DNA of 64,000 bases, from assembly GCF_022690765.1 (NCBI RefSeq), contig NZ_JALCZA010000006.1, positions 1-64,000 of the forward strand, in the 5' to 3' direction. The translations under genes and the position numbers were made by a program. The stretch comes from Anaeromyxobacter oryzisoli. Its GTDB lineage: Bacteria; Myxococcota; Myxococcia; Myxococcales; Anaeromyxobacteraceae. The first letter of the stretch is position 1. Each line of letters starts with the position of its first letter. The notes beneath the pieces are model-generated. The model saw only the letters and a list, made by a program, of their open reading frames with translations, made no database searches and was not told the DNA's origin. Shown here one piece after another: positions 27,463-37,059 of this stretch.

Positions 27463-28308
27463 TCAGCGCCGGGCGGGGAGCCGCGCGCCGAGGTCGAGCG
27501 GCAGCGGGATGCCGGCCAGGTCGGCCTTCCCGCGGAGCCCCACGTCCACGGGGCCGCCCCTCACGAGGTCGGCGGCGGCCCGCCCGACCTGCGCCAGGTT
27601 CACGGTGAGCGGGATCGCCACCACGCTCTTGCCGCGGCCCGGGACGACCTGCGTCGGCCGCCCATCGCCGCGCGCGACCGAGCTGCCGGCGAGCGAGAGG
27701 GCGTAGTCGAGGCTGCCCGCCGGGATCGGGAAGGCGTTCGGGTTCTTCACCGCGACCCGGACCTCGAGCCCGATCTCGGTGAAGGAGACGTTCCGGATCG
27801 AGAGCCCCTCGATGGCGAAGTCCGGGAGGCGCGGCAGCGTCACGCGGTCCTCGTGCGAGAGCGGCAGGTCGAGGACGCCGAGCGGCGTCTCGACGCCGAT
27901 CGTGCCGGAGAGGCGGTAGGCGATCGCGTCGCGGCGGCCGAAGAGCGCGGCGATGCCGGGGACGTCCCGGAAGCGGACGCGGACCGGGAAGGTCACGGGC
28001 GCCGTGCCGTTCGCGGGGACGGTGAGGCCGCCCGGCATCTCGCCCGTGACGACCCGCGTCCCGTCGACCTCGACGCCGTAGGAGAGCCGGGCGACCTTCG
28101 CGCCGAACGAGTTCGGGTTCTGCACGTCATAGGTGAAGCCGATGGTGGCGCCCTCGAGGTCGAGCGCCTGGAGCGACGCGCTCCGGAAGGTGAGGCGCGG
28201 GCGCTCGAACGCGCCCGCGGCGATCTTCTGGAGCTCGGCGCAGCCGCCGAGGGCGAGGACGAGGAGGAGGGCCGGGGCGAGGAGGAGGCGGGGACGCGCG
28301 AGGGACAT
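27463..28308 (-). CDS. LEA14/WHy-domain lipoprotein
   Basis: This is a 281-aa protein starting at the ATG at 28308, preceded by AAGGA. The signal peptide has lipobox LGGC. Two tandem immunoglobulin-like WHy repeats follow (about residues 40-150 and 165-275). Each has an NPN turn: YDVQNPNSFGA and VAVKNPNAFPI. WHy domains occur in plant desiccation proteins and in bacterial envelope proteins, where they are thought to stabilise partners under stress. That role is inference. It is convergent with metH, 13 bases apart, and divergent from dnaB. Confidence 0.8.
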   Translation of the reverse strand: MSLARPRLLLAPALLLVLALGGCAELQKIAAGAFERPRLTFRSASLQALDLEGATIGFTYDVQNPNSFGAKVARLSYGVEVDGTRVVTGEMPGGLTVPANGTAPVTFPVRVRFRDVPGIAALFGRRDAIAYRLSGTIGVETPLGVLDLPLSHEDRVTLPRLPDFAIEGLSIRNVSFTEIGLEVRVAVKNPNAFPIPAGSLDYALSLAGSSVARGDGRPTQVVPGRGKSVVAIPLTVNLAQVGRAAADLVRGGPVDVGLRGKADLAGIPLPLDLGARLPARR

Positions 28309-28441
28309 GGAGGTCCTTCTACACGGCGCGCACGCCCACGTCGACGCGCGCCACACCCGGAGGTGATGGCGACACCCACCCCCACCGAGCCTCACGCACG
28401 CGGTCGCGCCCTGCCTCACGCCGCCCGGCCACGGCGCGCGA

Positions 28442-28513
28442 TCCACGCCCCATCCACCGGCTGTCCACGGCTTCTCCCCCGCGGTTTTCCACGCGTATTT
28501 CGGAGTTTTCCAC
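28442..28513 (+). promoter_or_regulatory. phased TCCAC cluster upstream of dnaB, possible DnaA-type sites
   Basis: Five direct TCCAC motifs begin at 28442, 28453, 28464, 28488 and 28509, that is with spacings of 11, 11, 24 and 21 bases. They are close to one or two helical turns. Two read TTTTCCAC and one CTGTCCACG, resembling the TTATCCACA / TTGTCCACA box bound by DnaA. The stretch is unusually AT-rich for this DNA and ends about 50 bases before the dnaB ATG. The rest of the 256-base gap (28309-28441) shows nothing clear. Binding by DnaA is an inference. Confidence 0.45.
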
Positions 28514-28564
28514 CGTGTACCGACGATGAAATGGGTCAGGGCACGCTGCTATGGTGCGGCGCCC

Positions 28565-29986
28565 ATGGCCGAGCACGATCCCGCCCGCCGGTCCCCCGAG
28601 GCCGCCGTCTCCCCGCTGCGCTCCGCGCGCGACCTCCCGCACAGCCTCGAGGCGGAGCAGGCGGTGCTCGGCGCGATCCTCACCGAGGAGACCGCGTTCG
28701 ACCAGGTCGCGGCGCTCCTCAAGCCGGCGGACTTCTACCTGCTCGCCCACCAGCACGTGTACGGCGTTTGCGAGGAGCTGGCCCGGGAGTCGAAGACCCT
28801 CGACCCGGTGCTGGTGCAGCAGCGGCTCGACGCCAAGGCGCTCCTCGGCGCCGTGGTCCCCCAGGAGCTGCCGCTCTCCCTGGCGCGCGCCATCGGCACC
28901 GCCGCGAACGTCGCCCACTACGCGCGCACGGTGGCGGACCTGGCGCGGCTCCGCCACATGATGCTCACCGCCCAGACGCTGGTCGAGCGCGGGTACGAGG
29001 CGGGCGCGAACGTGCAGCACTTCCTCGACGCCGCCCAGCAGGAGGTGTTCGGGGCGGCCCAGGGGACCTCGGTAGACACCATCAAGAAGATCTCCGAGCC
29101 GGTGCTCCGCGCCCTGGAGAACCTCGAGGCGGTCCAGAAGCGGGTCCAGGCCGGCCTCTCCCCCATCACCGGCGTGCCCACCGGGATCGGCTCCCTCGAC
29201 AAGAACACCCTCGGCTTCCAGCCCGGCACCCTGATCGTCCTCGCCGCCCGGCCGTCGGTGGGCAAGACCGCCTTCGCCCTGAACATCGCGACCCACGCGG
29301 CGGTGAAGGCCGGGAAGAAGGTCGCCTTCTTCTCCCTGGAGATGCCGTCCGACCAGCTCGCGCTGCGCATGCTCGCCTCCGAGGGGAAGCTCGACTGGCG
29401 CCGCCTCTCCCAGGGCCAGCTCTCCACCCACGACTGGAACAAGCTCGCGACCCAGGCCGACCGGATCGGCGCGGCGAGCATCTGGCTCGACGACAACTTC
29501 GTCCTCACCCCGGTCGAGCTCCGCTCGAAGTGCCGCAAGCTCAAGCGGGAGAACGGCGGCCTCGACCTCGTGGTGATCGACTACCTCCAGCTCATGCACG
29601 CGCCGAGCGACCGGTCGAACCAGTCGCGCGAGCAGGAGATCGCCACCATCAGCCGCTCGCTCAAGTCGCTCGCGAAGGAGATCGAGTGCCCCATCGTGGC
29701 GCTCTCGCAGCTCAACCGCAGCGTCGAGAAGCGCAAGGGCGAGCCCCCCATGCTCTCCGACCTCCGCGAGTCCGGCGCCATCGAGCAGGACGCCGACATC
29801 GTGATGTTCCTCCACCGGAACGACGAGGAGAACAAGGACGTCCAGCAGGGCACCTCCCAGAGCGACACCCTGAACGTCCAGCTCATCGTGGCGAAGCAGC
29901 GCCAGGGGCCGACCTGCACGATCGACCTCGTCTTCTTCAAGACGACGACGTTCTTCGCCGAGATGGAGCGGCGGGCGCCGGCGTAA
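28565..29986 (+). CDS. dnaB: replicative DNA helicase
   Basis: This hexameric helicase unwinds DNA at the replication fork. The protein is 473 aa from the ATG at 28565; an in-frame ATG 13 codons earlier lacks conservation. The N-terminal helical domain (SLEAEQAVLGAIL) is followed by a linker. The RecA-like ATPase has Walker A RPSVGKTAF (G233, K234, T235), Walker B LVVIDYLQLM and the arginine-finger region SDLRESGAIEQDADIV. No intein is visible, although this family often carries one. The phased TCCAC motifs upstream may regulate it. It ends 54 bases from the convergent thiD gene. Confidence 0.96.
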   Translation: MAEHDPARRSPEAAVSPLRSARDLPHSLEAEQAVLGAILTEETAFDQVAALLKPADFYLLAHQHVYGVCEELARESKTLDPVLVQQRLDAKALLGAVVPQELPLSLARAIGTAANVAHYARTVADLARLRHMMLTAQTLVERGYEAGANVQHFLDAAQQEVFGAAQGTSVDTIKKISEPVLRALENLEAVQKRVQAGLSPITGVPTGIGSLDKNTLGFQPGTLIVLAARPSVGKTAFALNIATHAAVKAGKKVAFFSLEMPSDQLALRMLASEGKLDWRRLSQGQLSTHDWNKLATQADRIGAASIWLDDNFVLTPVELRSKCRKLKRENGGLDLVVIDYLQLMHAPSDRSNQSREQEIATISRSLKSLAKEIECPIVALSQLNRSVEKRKGEPPMLSDLRESGAIEQDADIVMFLHRNDEENKDVQQGTSQSDTLNVQLIVAKQRQGPTCTIDLVFFKTTTFFAEMERRAPA

Positions 29987-30000
29987 CGCTCGTTGGAACC

Positions 30001-30044
30001 GTGACGTCGAGGCTCCACGATACGAGGCTCGCGCTCGAGGTCAC
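30001..30044. terminator. terminator hairpin between dnaB and thiD
   Basis: GTGACGTCGAG (30001-30011) pairs with CTCGAGGTCAC (30034-30044), with one mismatch, around a 22-base loop. The right arm covers the thiD stop codon (30041-30043). The position between convergent genes suits a bidirectional terminator. Confidence 0.55.
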
Positions 30045-30796
30045 CCGCGCTGCGCGGCCCCCGCCCGATCCAGGTACTCCCCCACCACCTGCTTCCCCCC
30101 GCGCACCGCCTCCTCGAGGCTCGCGCCGCGGGCGAGGAGGCCGGCGATCGCCGAGGCGAGCCGGCAGCCGGTGCCGCGCGCGGTCCCGGCGCGGCGGCGC
30201 CCGGCGAAGCGGATCACCGCCCGGCCCTGGACGAGGAGATCGACCGGCGCGCCCGCCCGGTGGCCGCCCTTCACCAGCACGGCGCGGGAGGGGAGGAGGC
30301 GCGCGGCGCGGATCGCGCCGGCGTCGGTCGAGACGTCCTCGCCGGTGAGGAGGTGCAGCTCGGGCAGGTTCGGGGTCGCGAGCCGTGCCCGGGCGAGGAG
30401 CGGGGCGAGCGCGTCGCCGAGGCCGGCGCCGCCCGGGTCGAAGAGGACGGCGCCCGAGGAGGCCGCGAGCACCGGGTCGACCACGAGCGGCACCTTCCCG
30501 AGCGGCCGCTCCCGCAGCCGCGCCGCGAGCGCGCGCGCGAGCCCCGCGGTGGCGAGCATCCCGGTCTTCACCGCGGCGGGGCGCGGCCCGCCGTCCAGCA
30601 GCGCGTCGATCTGGGCGAGGAGGAAGTCCTCCGAGGTCGCGACGAAGCCGCGGGCGCCGCGCGGCCCCTGCGCCGTGAGCGCGGTCGCGACCGCCCAGCC
30701 CTCCGCGCCGACCGCCTGGAGCGCCTCCAGATCCGCGACGAGCCCGGCGCCGCCGGTGGGATCGAGCCCCGCCGCGACCAGGACGCGCGGGGTCAT
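30041..30796 (-). CDS. thiD: hydroxymethylpyrimidine/phosphomethylpyrimidine kinase
   Basis: This enzyme phosphorylates HMP and then HMP-phosphate to HMP-diphosphate for thiamin synthesis. It is 251 aa from the ATG at 30796, a ribokinase fold. Motifs: AAGLDPTGGAGLVADLEA at the start, VKTGM, VVDPVLAASSGA, LLTGEDV, VLVKGGHR and the anion-hole/catalytic GTARGTGCRLASA near the C-terminus, where family members have GTGCTLS. It lies downstream of thiE and the amidotransferase on the same strand, but a structured 150-base element separates them. I found no TPP riboswitch. Confidence 0.92.
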   Translation of the reverse strand: MTPRVLVAAGLDPTGGAGLVADLEALQAVGAEGWAVATALTAQGPRGARGFVATSEDFLLAQIDALLDGGPRPAAVKTGMLATAGLARALAARLRERPLGKVPLVVDPVLAASSGAVLFDPGGAGLGDALAPLLARARLATPNLPELHLLTGEDVSTDAGAIRAARLLPSRAVLVKGGHRAGAPVDLLVQGRAVIRFAGRRRAGTARGTGCRLASAIAGLLARGASLEEAVRGGKQVVGEYLDRAGAAQRG

Positions 30797-30809
30797 GGCG
30801 CCACCTGCT

Positions 30810-30961
30810 TGCGTTGAGCGTCGCGAGGCACACGATGCCGTCGCCGAGCGGGGGCACACGACGAGCGAGCAGCGCAGGCGTGCCTGTTGGCACGTCGAGC
30901 AGCGCAGGGAGGAGTCTGCCCCGCGCAGGCAGGCAGCGTGCGCCGCAGCAGCTCAATGCGA
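30810..30961 (+). ncRNA. structured intergenic element, copy B (candidate RNA motif or small repeat)
   Basis: The outer stem is GCGTTGAGC (30811-30819) with GCTCAATGC (30951-30959). Inside are three hairpins. GGCA/TGCC (30827-30830 with 30836-30839) has a 5-base loop CACGA, and its stem is extended by GCGA/TCGC past a bulge. CGTGCC/GGCACG (30879-30884 with 30889-30894) has loop TGTT. CGCGC/GCGTG (30922-30926 with 30936-30940) has an AGGCAGGCA loop. Single-stranded parts GAGCGAGCAGCG and GAGTCTGCC match copy A at 49469-49593, while stem bases differ compensatorily. Both wobbles are G-U on this strand. It follows the amidotransferase gene and precedes thiD. Confidence 0.55.
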
Positions 30962-30982
30962 GTGGGTGTCGCCATCAAGCGC

Positions 30983-31696
30983 TCATCGCCGCGCGCTCCG
31001 CGCCGCGTCCACCAGGCCGCGGTAGATCGCGGCGTGGCGGGGATCGTGCCGGCTCACCGCCTCGGGGTGCCACTGCACGCCGAGGGCGAACTCGAGATCG
31101 GGGAGCTCGATCGCCTCGATCACGCCGTCCTGGGCCCGCGCCGAGACGAGCACCCCCGCGCCGGGATCCCGGACCGCCTGGTGGTGCGTCGAGTTCACCG
31201 CGAGGGGGCCCGGCCCGACGAGCTGCGCCAGCGCGGTGCCGGGCTGGACGACGACCTCGTGCGAGGGGACGTCCTTCGGCGGCGGCTGCTCGTGCCCGGT
31301 CGCGCCCACGTCGGCGACGAGGTCCTGGTGGAGCGTGCCGCCCCGGACCACGTTCAGGAGCTGCATGCCCCCGCAGACGCCGAGGACCGGGAGGCGCGCG
31401 GCGAGCGCGGCCTCGAGCAGGTCCTTCTCGAAGGCGGTCCGCTCGGGCTTCGTCGGCCCGCAGCCCTCCCGCCGCACCTCGCCGTAGAGCTCGGGGGGGA
31501 CGTCGAAGGCGCCGCCGGTCACCACCAGCCCGTCGAGGAGCGCGAGGTAGGCGCCCGCCACCGACCGATCGTGCGGGAGCAGGATGGGGAGGCCCCCCGC
31601 GGCGAGCACCGCGTCCACGTACCCGCGGCCGAGCGCGTAGCGCCCGCGCCCCTCGTCGGCGTCCAGGGTGAGGCCGATGCGGGGGCGCGAGGTCAC
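30983..31696 (-). CDS. class I glutamine amidotransferase-like hydrolase (peptidase C26, PuuD type)
   Basis: This is a 237-aa protein from a GTG at 31696 that overlaps the thiE stop (GTGA). The nucleophile elbow LGVCGGMQ places the catalytic Cys at residue 108, and the His-Glu pair is in VQWHPEA near residue 215. NSTHHQAV and TKPERTAFE are typical of gamma-glutamyl-GABA hydrolase relatives (PuuD), which cleave free gamma-glutamyl amides. Coupling to thiE is unusual for PuuD. The enzyme may serve another gamma-glutamyl compound, and function beyond the family is unsure. The next gene on the strand is thiD, after a structured element. Confidence 0.85.
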   Translation of the reverse strand: MTSRPRIGLTLDADEGRGRYALGRGYVDAVLAAGGLPILLPHDRSVAGAYLALLDGLVVTGGAFDVPPELYGEVRREGCGPTKPERTAFEKDLLEAALAARLPVLGVCGGMQLLNVVRGGTLHQDLVADVGATGHEQPPPKDVPSHEVVVQPGTALAQLVGPGPLAVNSTHHQAVRDPGAGVLVSARAQDGVIEAIELPDLEFALGVQWHPEAVSRHDPRHAAIYRGLVDAARSARR

Positions 31697-32370
31697 GGGG
31701 CCGCCCCTGGCGCCGGCCGTCCGGCGCGGCCCGCCTCGAAGAGCGCCGCGAGCCGGGCGGCGTTCGCCGCCGGGTCGCCCGCGCCGAAGATCGCCTCCAC
31801 GGCGGCGGCGCACGCGGCGCCCGCGCCCGCCACCGCGCCGACGGTCTCCGCCGAGATCCCGCCGATGGCCACCACCGGCGCGTCCAGCGCCGCGGTCACC
31901 TCCCGGAGCGCGGCGATCCCTCGCGGCGGCACCGCGAGCGCCTTGGTGCGGGTCGCGAAGATCGGGCCGAAGCCGACGTGATCGGCCCCCGCCGCGATCG
32001 CCGCCCGCGCCTCCTCGAGCGTCCGCGTGGTCCGCCCCACGAGCCGGTCCGGGCCGAGGAGCCGGCGCGCCTCGGCGACGGGGAGGTCCTCGTCCCCGAG
32101 GTGGACCCCGTCCGCTCCGGCGAGGAGCGCGAGATCGGCGCGGTCGTTCACGATGACGAGGGCCCGCCCGGCCGCCCGGGCGACGATCCGGCGGGCGGCG
32201 TCGACGATCTCGCCGGCGGGCCGGTCCTTGATCCGGACCTGGATCACGCGGGCCCCTCCCGCGATCGCGGCGTCCGCCTGGGCGACCGCCTCCGGACCGC
32301 CGGCGATCGCGTAGAGCCCGGCGAGGCGGGAGCGCCGCGCGGCGCCCTCCGCGGCGTCGGAAACCGGCAT
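31693..32370 (-). CDS. thiE: thiamin-phosphate synthase
   Basis: This enzyme joins HMP-diphosphate and thiazole phosphate to give thiamin phosphate. It is 225 aa from the ATG at 32370, a TIM barrel. Motifs: QVRIKDRP (diphosphate-binding Arg and Lys), VNDRADLA, GVHLGDEDLP, GRTTRT, GFGPIFATRTKA and VVAIGGIS. Compared with family members, the GPIF loop has RTKA in place of the commoner PTKA. It starts the unit thiE - amidotransferase - (element) - thiD. Divergent from the small 78-aa gene. Confidence 0.93.
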   Translation of the reverse strand: MPVSDAAEGAARRSRLAGLYAIAGGPEAVAQADAAIAGGARVIQVRIKDRPAGEIVDAARRIVARAAGRALVIVNDRADLALLAGADGVHLGDEDLPVAEARRLLGPDRLVGRTTRTLEEARAAIAAGADHVGFGPIFATRTKALAVPPRGIAALREVTAALDAPVVAIGGISAETVGAVAGAGAACAAAVEAIFGAGDPAANAARLAALFEAGRAGRPAPGAAP

Positions 32371-32391
32371 GACGACAGCGGTAACACGCGC

Positions 32392-32421
32392 TTGACGGGG
32401 CTGCAAGACGGCGCCTATTTA
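32392..32421 (+). promoter_or_regulatory. candidate sigma-70 promoter for the 78-aa gene and htrA
   Basis: TTGACG (32392-32397) and TATTTA (32416-32421) are separated by 18 bases, ending 40 bases before the ATG at 32462. The same TTGACG box is used at the much clearer atp promoter. Confidence 0.5.
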
Positions 32422-32461
32422 TCCCGCTCCCGGTCCGTCCAGGACCCCGAGCCCGAGAGAA

Positions 32462-32698
32462 ATGGCGGAAATGGCCGACTTCGAGAACAAGCTCGTCGAC
32501 AAGCGTGTCGCCCAGCGGTACCTGCGCAAGGGCAAGCTCGACGAGAAGGACTACGAGAAGCACCTCAAGGGGCTCCCCGACCTCGCCGATCAGGCGCTCC
32601 CGGTGGAGGCCTCGATCGAGGGCGACGATCTCGACGACCTCGACGAGGTCGCCGAGCCGGAGGGCGGCGCGGGCGGCGGGACCGCCCAGCCGGCGTAG
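32462..32698 (+). CDS. small conserved protein, unknown function
   Basis: This is a 78-aa acidic protein. An N-terminal amphipathic region (FENKLVDKRVAQRYLRKGKLDEKDYEKHL) spans residues 7-35 and looks like a short helix-loop-helix. The tail is acidic (EGDDLDDLDEVAEPE), Gly-rich and probably disordered. The alternative ATG at 32471 is equally possible. I recall similar small proteins in other Myxococcota but no function. It lies 7 bases before the GTG of the HtrA protease gene, so the two are co-transcribed. Confidence 0.65.
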   Translation: MAEMADFENKLVDKRVAQRYLRKGKLDEKDYEKHLKGLPDLADQALPVEASIEGDDLDDLDEVAEPEGGAGGGTAQPA

Positions 32699-32705
32699 CA
32701 GCACC

Positions 32706-34148
32706 GTGCGGGCCTTCCGCGCGGTCCTCGTGACCCTCGCCGCCGCCGCCCTCGTCCTGGCGGCGCTCTCGCTCGCCCCACGCCTCGACGGCAGCTTCGC
32801 GTCCTCCGCGGCCGCGCGCGCGCCCGCGGCGGCGGCCCGCGGCGGCTTCACCCTCCCGCGGGCGAGCGAGGGCGGGCAGGCGAGCCGGCGCACGCCGGTG
32901 GTCGTCGCGGTGGAGAAGGTCCGCGGCGCCGTCGTGAACGTCTCGGCCGAGGAGCTGGTCCGCATCCGGGTCCCCTCGCGCGGGAGCACGGCGCGCGATC
33001 TCCTCTTCGGGGACCTCTTCGAGCGGCCGCGCTACCGCCGCGGCTACCAGGTCACCTCCCTCGGCTCCGGCGTGATCGTCTCGCCGGACGGCTACGTCCT
33101 CACGAACAACCACGTGGTCGAGCGGGGCGCCCGCTTCCGCGTGGGGCTCCTCGACGGGCGGGAGCTCATCGCGAAGGTGGTGGGGACCGATCCGTCCTCC
33201 GATCTCGCGGTGCTGAAGCTCGACGCGAAGGAGCGGCTCCCGTACGTGCCGGTCGGCCGCTCCGACGACCTCATGATCGGCGAGACGGTCATCGCCATCG
33301 GCAACCCGTTCGGCCTCGCGCACACCGTGACCACCGGCGTGGTCTCGGCGGTGCACCGCAACTTCAAGGCGGGAGACCGGACGCTGTTCGACTTCATCCA
33401 GACCGACGCCTCGATCAACCCGGGGAACTCCGGCGGGCCGCTGCTCGACATCGAGGGGCGGCTCGTCGGCGTGAACACCGCGATCCTCGGCGATCGGAAC
33501 GCCGGGATCGGCTTCGCGATCCCCATCGACCGCGCCCGGCGCATCGCCGAGGACCTGATCGCCCACGGCGAGGTGCGCGAGGGGTACCTCGGCCTCGTCG
33601 TCGCCGACCTCCCGCCCCGGGACGGCGCGGCGGAGGGGCGGAGCGGCGGGGTGGTGGTGGCGGCGGTGGACGCGGGCTCTCCCGGCGAGCGGGCCGGGAT
33701 CCGCAAGGGCGACCTGGTGGAGGCGGTGGAGGGGCTCCCGGTGGAGAGCGCCGAGGAGTTCCGGTTCCGGATCCGCGACGTCGCGATCGGCGCGACCGCG
33801 CGGCTGGAGCTCGCGCGCGGGAAGCAGCGGATCTCCGCGGCGGTCAGCGCCGTCGAGCTCGGGCCGCAGCACGTCGCGGAGCTGGTCGCGCGCCGGGTCG
33901 GCATCCAGCTCGGGGACGAGCGCGTGCAGGGCGGGTCGGTGGTGGTGCTGCGCGCCGTCTCGCGCGGATCGCCGGCCGACCAGGCGGGGCTCCTCCCCGG
34001 CGACCTGGTGCGCGAGGTGAACTCGCGCGAGATCGGGACCGTGGACGAGTTCCGCCGCGCCGCCGCCCGCGCGCGCCGGTCCGGGCAGCTCGTGCTCCTC
34101 GTGCAGCGCGGCTACGCGGCGGAGCGGATCGCCTTCGACTTCGACTAG
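32706..34148 (+). CDS. HtrA/Deg-family periplasmic serine protease with two PDZ domains
   Basis: This envelope quality-control protease has 480 aa from a GTG at 32706. An N-terminal signal or anchor helix (residues 6-24) precedes the trypsin-like domain with the full triad H136 (TNNHVV), D166 (SSDLAVLKL) and S242 (NPGNSGGPL). PDZ1 (about 300-385) begins after GYLGLVV. PDZ2 (about 395-480) has GSPADQAGLLPGD. It resembles DegP/DegQ in layout. The C-terminus ends IAFDFD. It follows the small 78-aa gene and precedes the DUF1844 gene by 44 bases, so these three are likely one operon from the promoter at 32392. Confidence 0.93.
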   Translation: MRAFRAVLVTLAAAALVLAALSLAPRLDGSFASSAAARAPAAAARGGFTLPRASEGGQASRRTPVVVAVEKVRGAVVNVSAEELVRIRVPSRGSTARDLLFGDLFERPRYRRGYQVTSLGSGVIVSPDGYVLTNNHVVERGARFRVGLLDGRELIAKVVGTDPSSDLAVLKLDAKERLPYVPVGRSDDLMIGETVIAIGNPFGLAHTVTTGVVSAVHRNFKAGDRTLFDFIQTDASINPGNSGGPLLDIEGRLVGVNTAILGDRNAGIGFAIPIDRARRIAEDLIAHGEVREGYLGLVVADLPPRDGAAEGRSGGVVVAAVDAGSPGERAGIRKGDLVEAVEGLPVESAEEFRFRIRDVAIGATARLELARGKQRISAAVSAVELGPQHVAELVARRVGIQLGDERVQGGSVVVLRAVSRGSPADQAGLLPGDLVREVNSREIGTVDEFRRAAARARRSGQLVLLVQRGYAAERIAFDFD

Positions 34149-34192
34149 GGCAAGGGCAAGGGCAAGCAGGACCCGGCGGAGGGGGACAGGCC

Positions 34193-34471
34193 ATGACCGA
34201 CGAGCGGCACCCCGGCGGAATCGACTTCTACACGTTCGTGCTCTCGCTCGGCTCGAGCGCGCTCGTGCACCTCGGCGACACCCCGCACCCGGAGACGGGC
34301 GAGCCGGCGCCGGCGAACCTCCCCCTCGCGAAGCAGACCATCGACATCCTGGTCATGCTCCGCGAGAAGACGAAGGGGAACCTCACCGCGGAGGAGGAGC
34401 AGTTCCTCGAGCACCTCCTCACCGACCTCCGGCTGCGCTACGTCGAGCGGGCCGCGCCGAAACCCGGCTGA
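34193..34471 (+). CDS. DUF1844 family protein
   Basis: This is a 92-aa cytosolic protein with the family pattern IDFYTFVLSLGSSALVHLGD, then LPLAKQTIDILVMLREKTKGNL and EEEQFLEHLLTDLRLRYV. It is all-helical and of standard length. The function of DUF1844 is unknown to me. A ribosome site GGAGGGGG lies 12 bases upstream. It is the last gene of the htrA unit, and faces glgB across a 253-base gap filled with GC-rich hairpins. Confidence 0.85.
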   Translation: MTDERHPGGIDFYTFVLSLGSSALVHLGDTPHPETGEPAPANLPLAKQTIDILVMLREKTKGNLTAEEEQFLEHLLTDLRLRYVERAAPKPG

Positions 34472-34499
34472 AACGGCCGGTCAGTCGAGAACGGTCAGC

Positions 34500-34660
34500 G
34501 GGGAGGGGCCCCACCGCAGGTGGGGAGGGGCAGCGCCCCTCCCCGCGGGACAGCGCGCGCCAGCGCGCGTGGGCCCCGCGGAGCCAGGGGTGGGGCCCCG
34601 GGGGGGGGGGGGGGGCGGGGGGGGGGGGGGCGCCGGGGGGCGGGGGTGCAGCCCCCGTGT
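34500..34660. repeat. GC-rich hairpin modules with long G runs
   Basis: The gap 34472-34724 holds at least two modules related to 17370-17432: CCCCACCGCAGGTGGGG (34508-34524) with AGGGGCAGCGCCCCT, and a second part ending GGGGGTGCAGCCCCC. Between them is G16 (34600-34615), C, G14 (34617-34630), CGCC, G6, C, G5. Such runs can form stacked G-quadruplexes and are also prone to sequencing and assembly error. Confidence 0.65.
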
Positions 34661-34667
34661 AAACGTG

Positions 34668-34724
34668 CCTAACCGAGGGCGCGAGGCGCGACACCGAAGG
34701 TGTTCGCGAATCGCGAACCCTCGT

Positions 34725-34729
<5 letters not shown>
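34668..34729. terminator. hairpin terminator at the glgB 3' end
   Basis: CCTAACCGAGGG (34668-34679) pairs with CCCTCGTTTAGG (34718-34729), one mismatch. A nested ACACC/GGTGT hairpin lies inside. The right arm contains the glgB stop codon (34725-34727). It lies between convergent genes. Confidence 0.55.
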
Positions 34730-36653
<1,924 letters not shown>

Positions 36654-36733
36654 GGACGCCTCCTATCCTCTCCGCGGGTCGGTGGCCCATGCCCCCGGCG
36701 GGGCCGCGCGCTCCGGCGCCGCGCCGCGGGGGG

Positions 36734-37006
36734 CTACAGGCCGGCCTGCAGCATCTTCTGGGTGAGGAGCCGGATCAGCTCGCGGCGGAGCACGCGGCGC
36801 GTCCGGGAGAGGGCGTTCGGATCGTGGCCCCCGCGCGGCGGGACGTTCCGCCGGGCGGCCTCGACGACCCACGCGATGCGGCGGGGCTCGAGCTTCGGCG
36901 TGCGGGAGCCGGGTGCGAGGAAGAACCCGAGCCCGCGCTCGTCGAGGGTGGCGTGGAGCGCGCGGCGCGCGCGCGCGACGAGGGTGAGATCGACGACGTT
37001 CGGCAC
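36734..37006 (-). CDS. small basic protein, unknown function
   Basis: This is a 90-aa Arg-rich protein (about one fifth Arg) from a GTG at 37006. Sequence blocks include VDLTLVARARRALHATLDERG, here residues 5-25, and a C-terminal amphipathic helix RRELIRLLTQKMLQAGL. No domain is recognised. It lies between bioD and glgB on the same strand. Base composition and codon use match its neighbours, which supports a real gene, though the evidence is modest. Confidence 0.5.
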   Translation of the reverse strand: MPNVVDLTLVARARRALHATLDERGLGFFLAPGSRTPKLEPRRIAWVVEAARRNVPPRGGHDPNALSRTRRVLRRELIRLLTQKMLQAGL

Positions 37007-37059
37007 GCGGCGATCTCTAGGATCGATCGCCGCGACGATCCAATTTTCGCCCCGACGGC

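Noticed and set aside
32371-32461. A TPP riboswitch near thiE
   Set aside because: No CTGAGA or ACCTGATCTGGATAAT-like core on either strand; only promoter-like boxes are seen.
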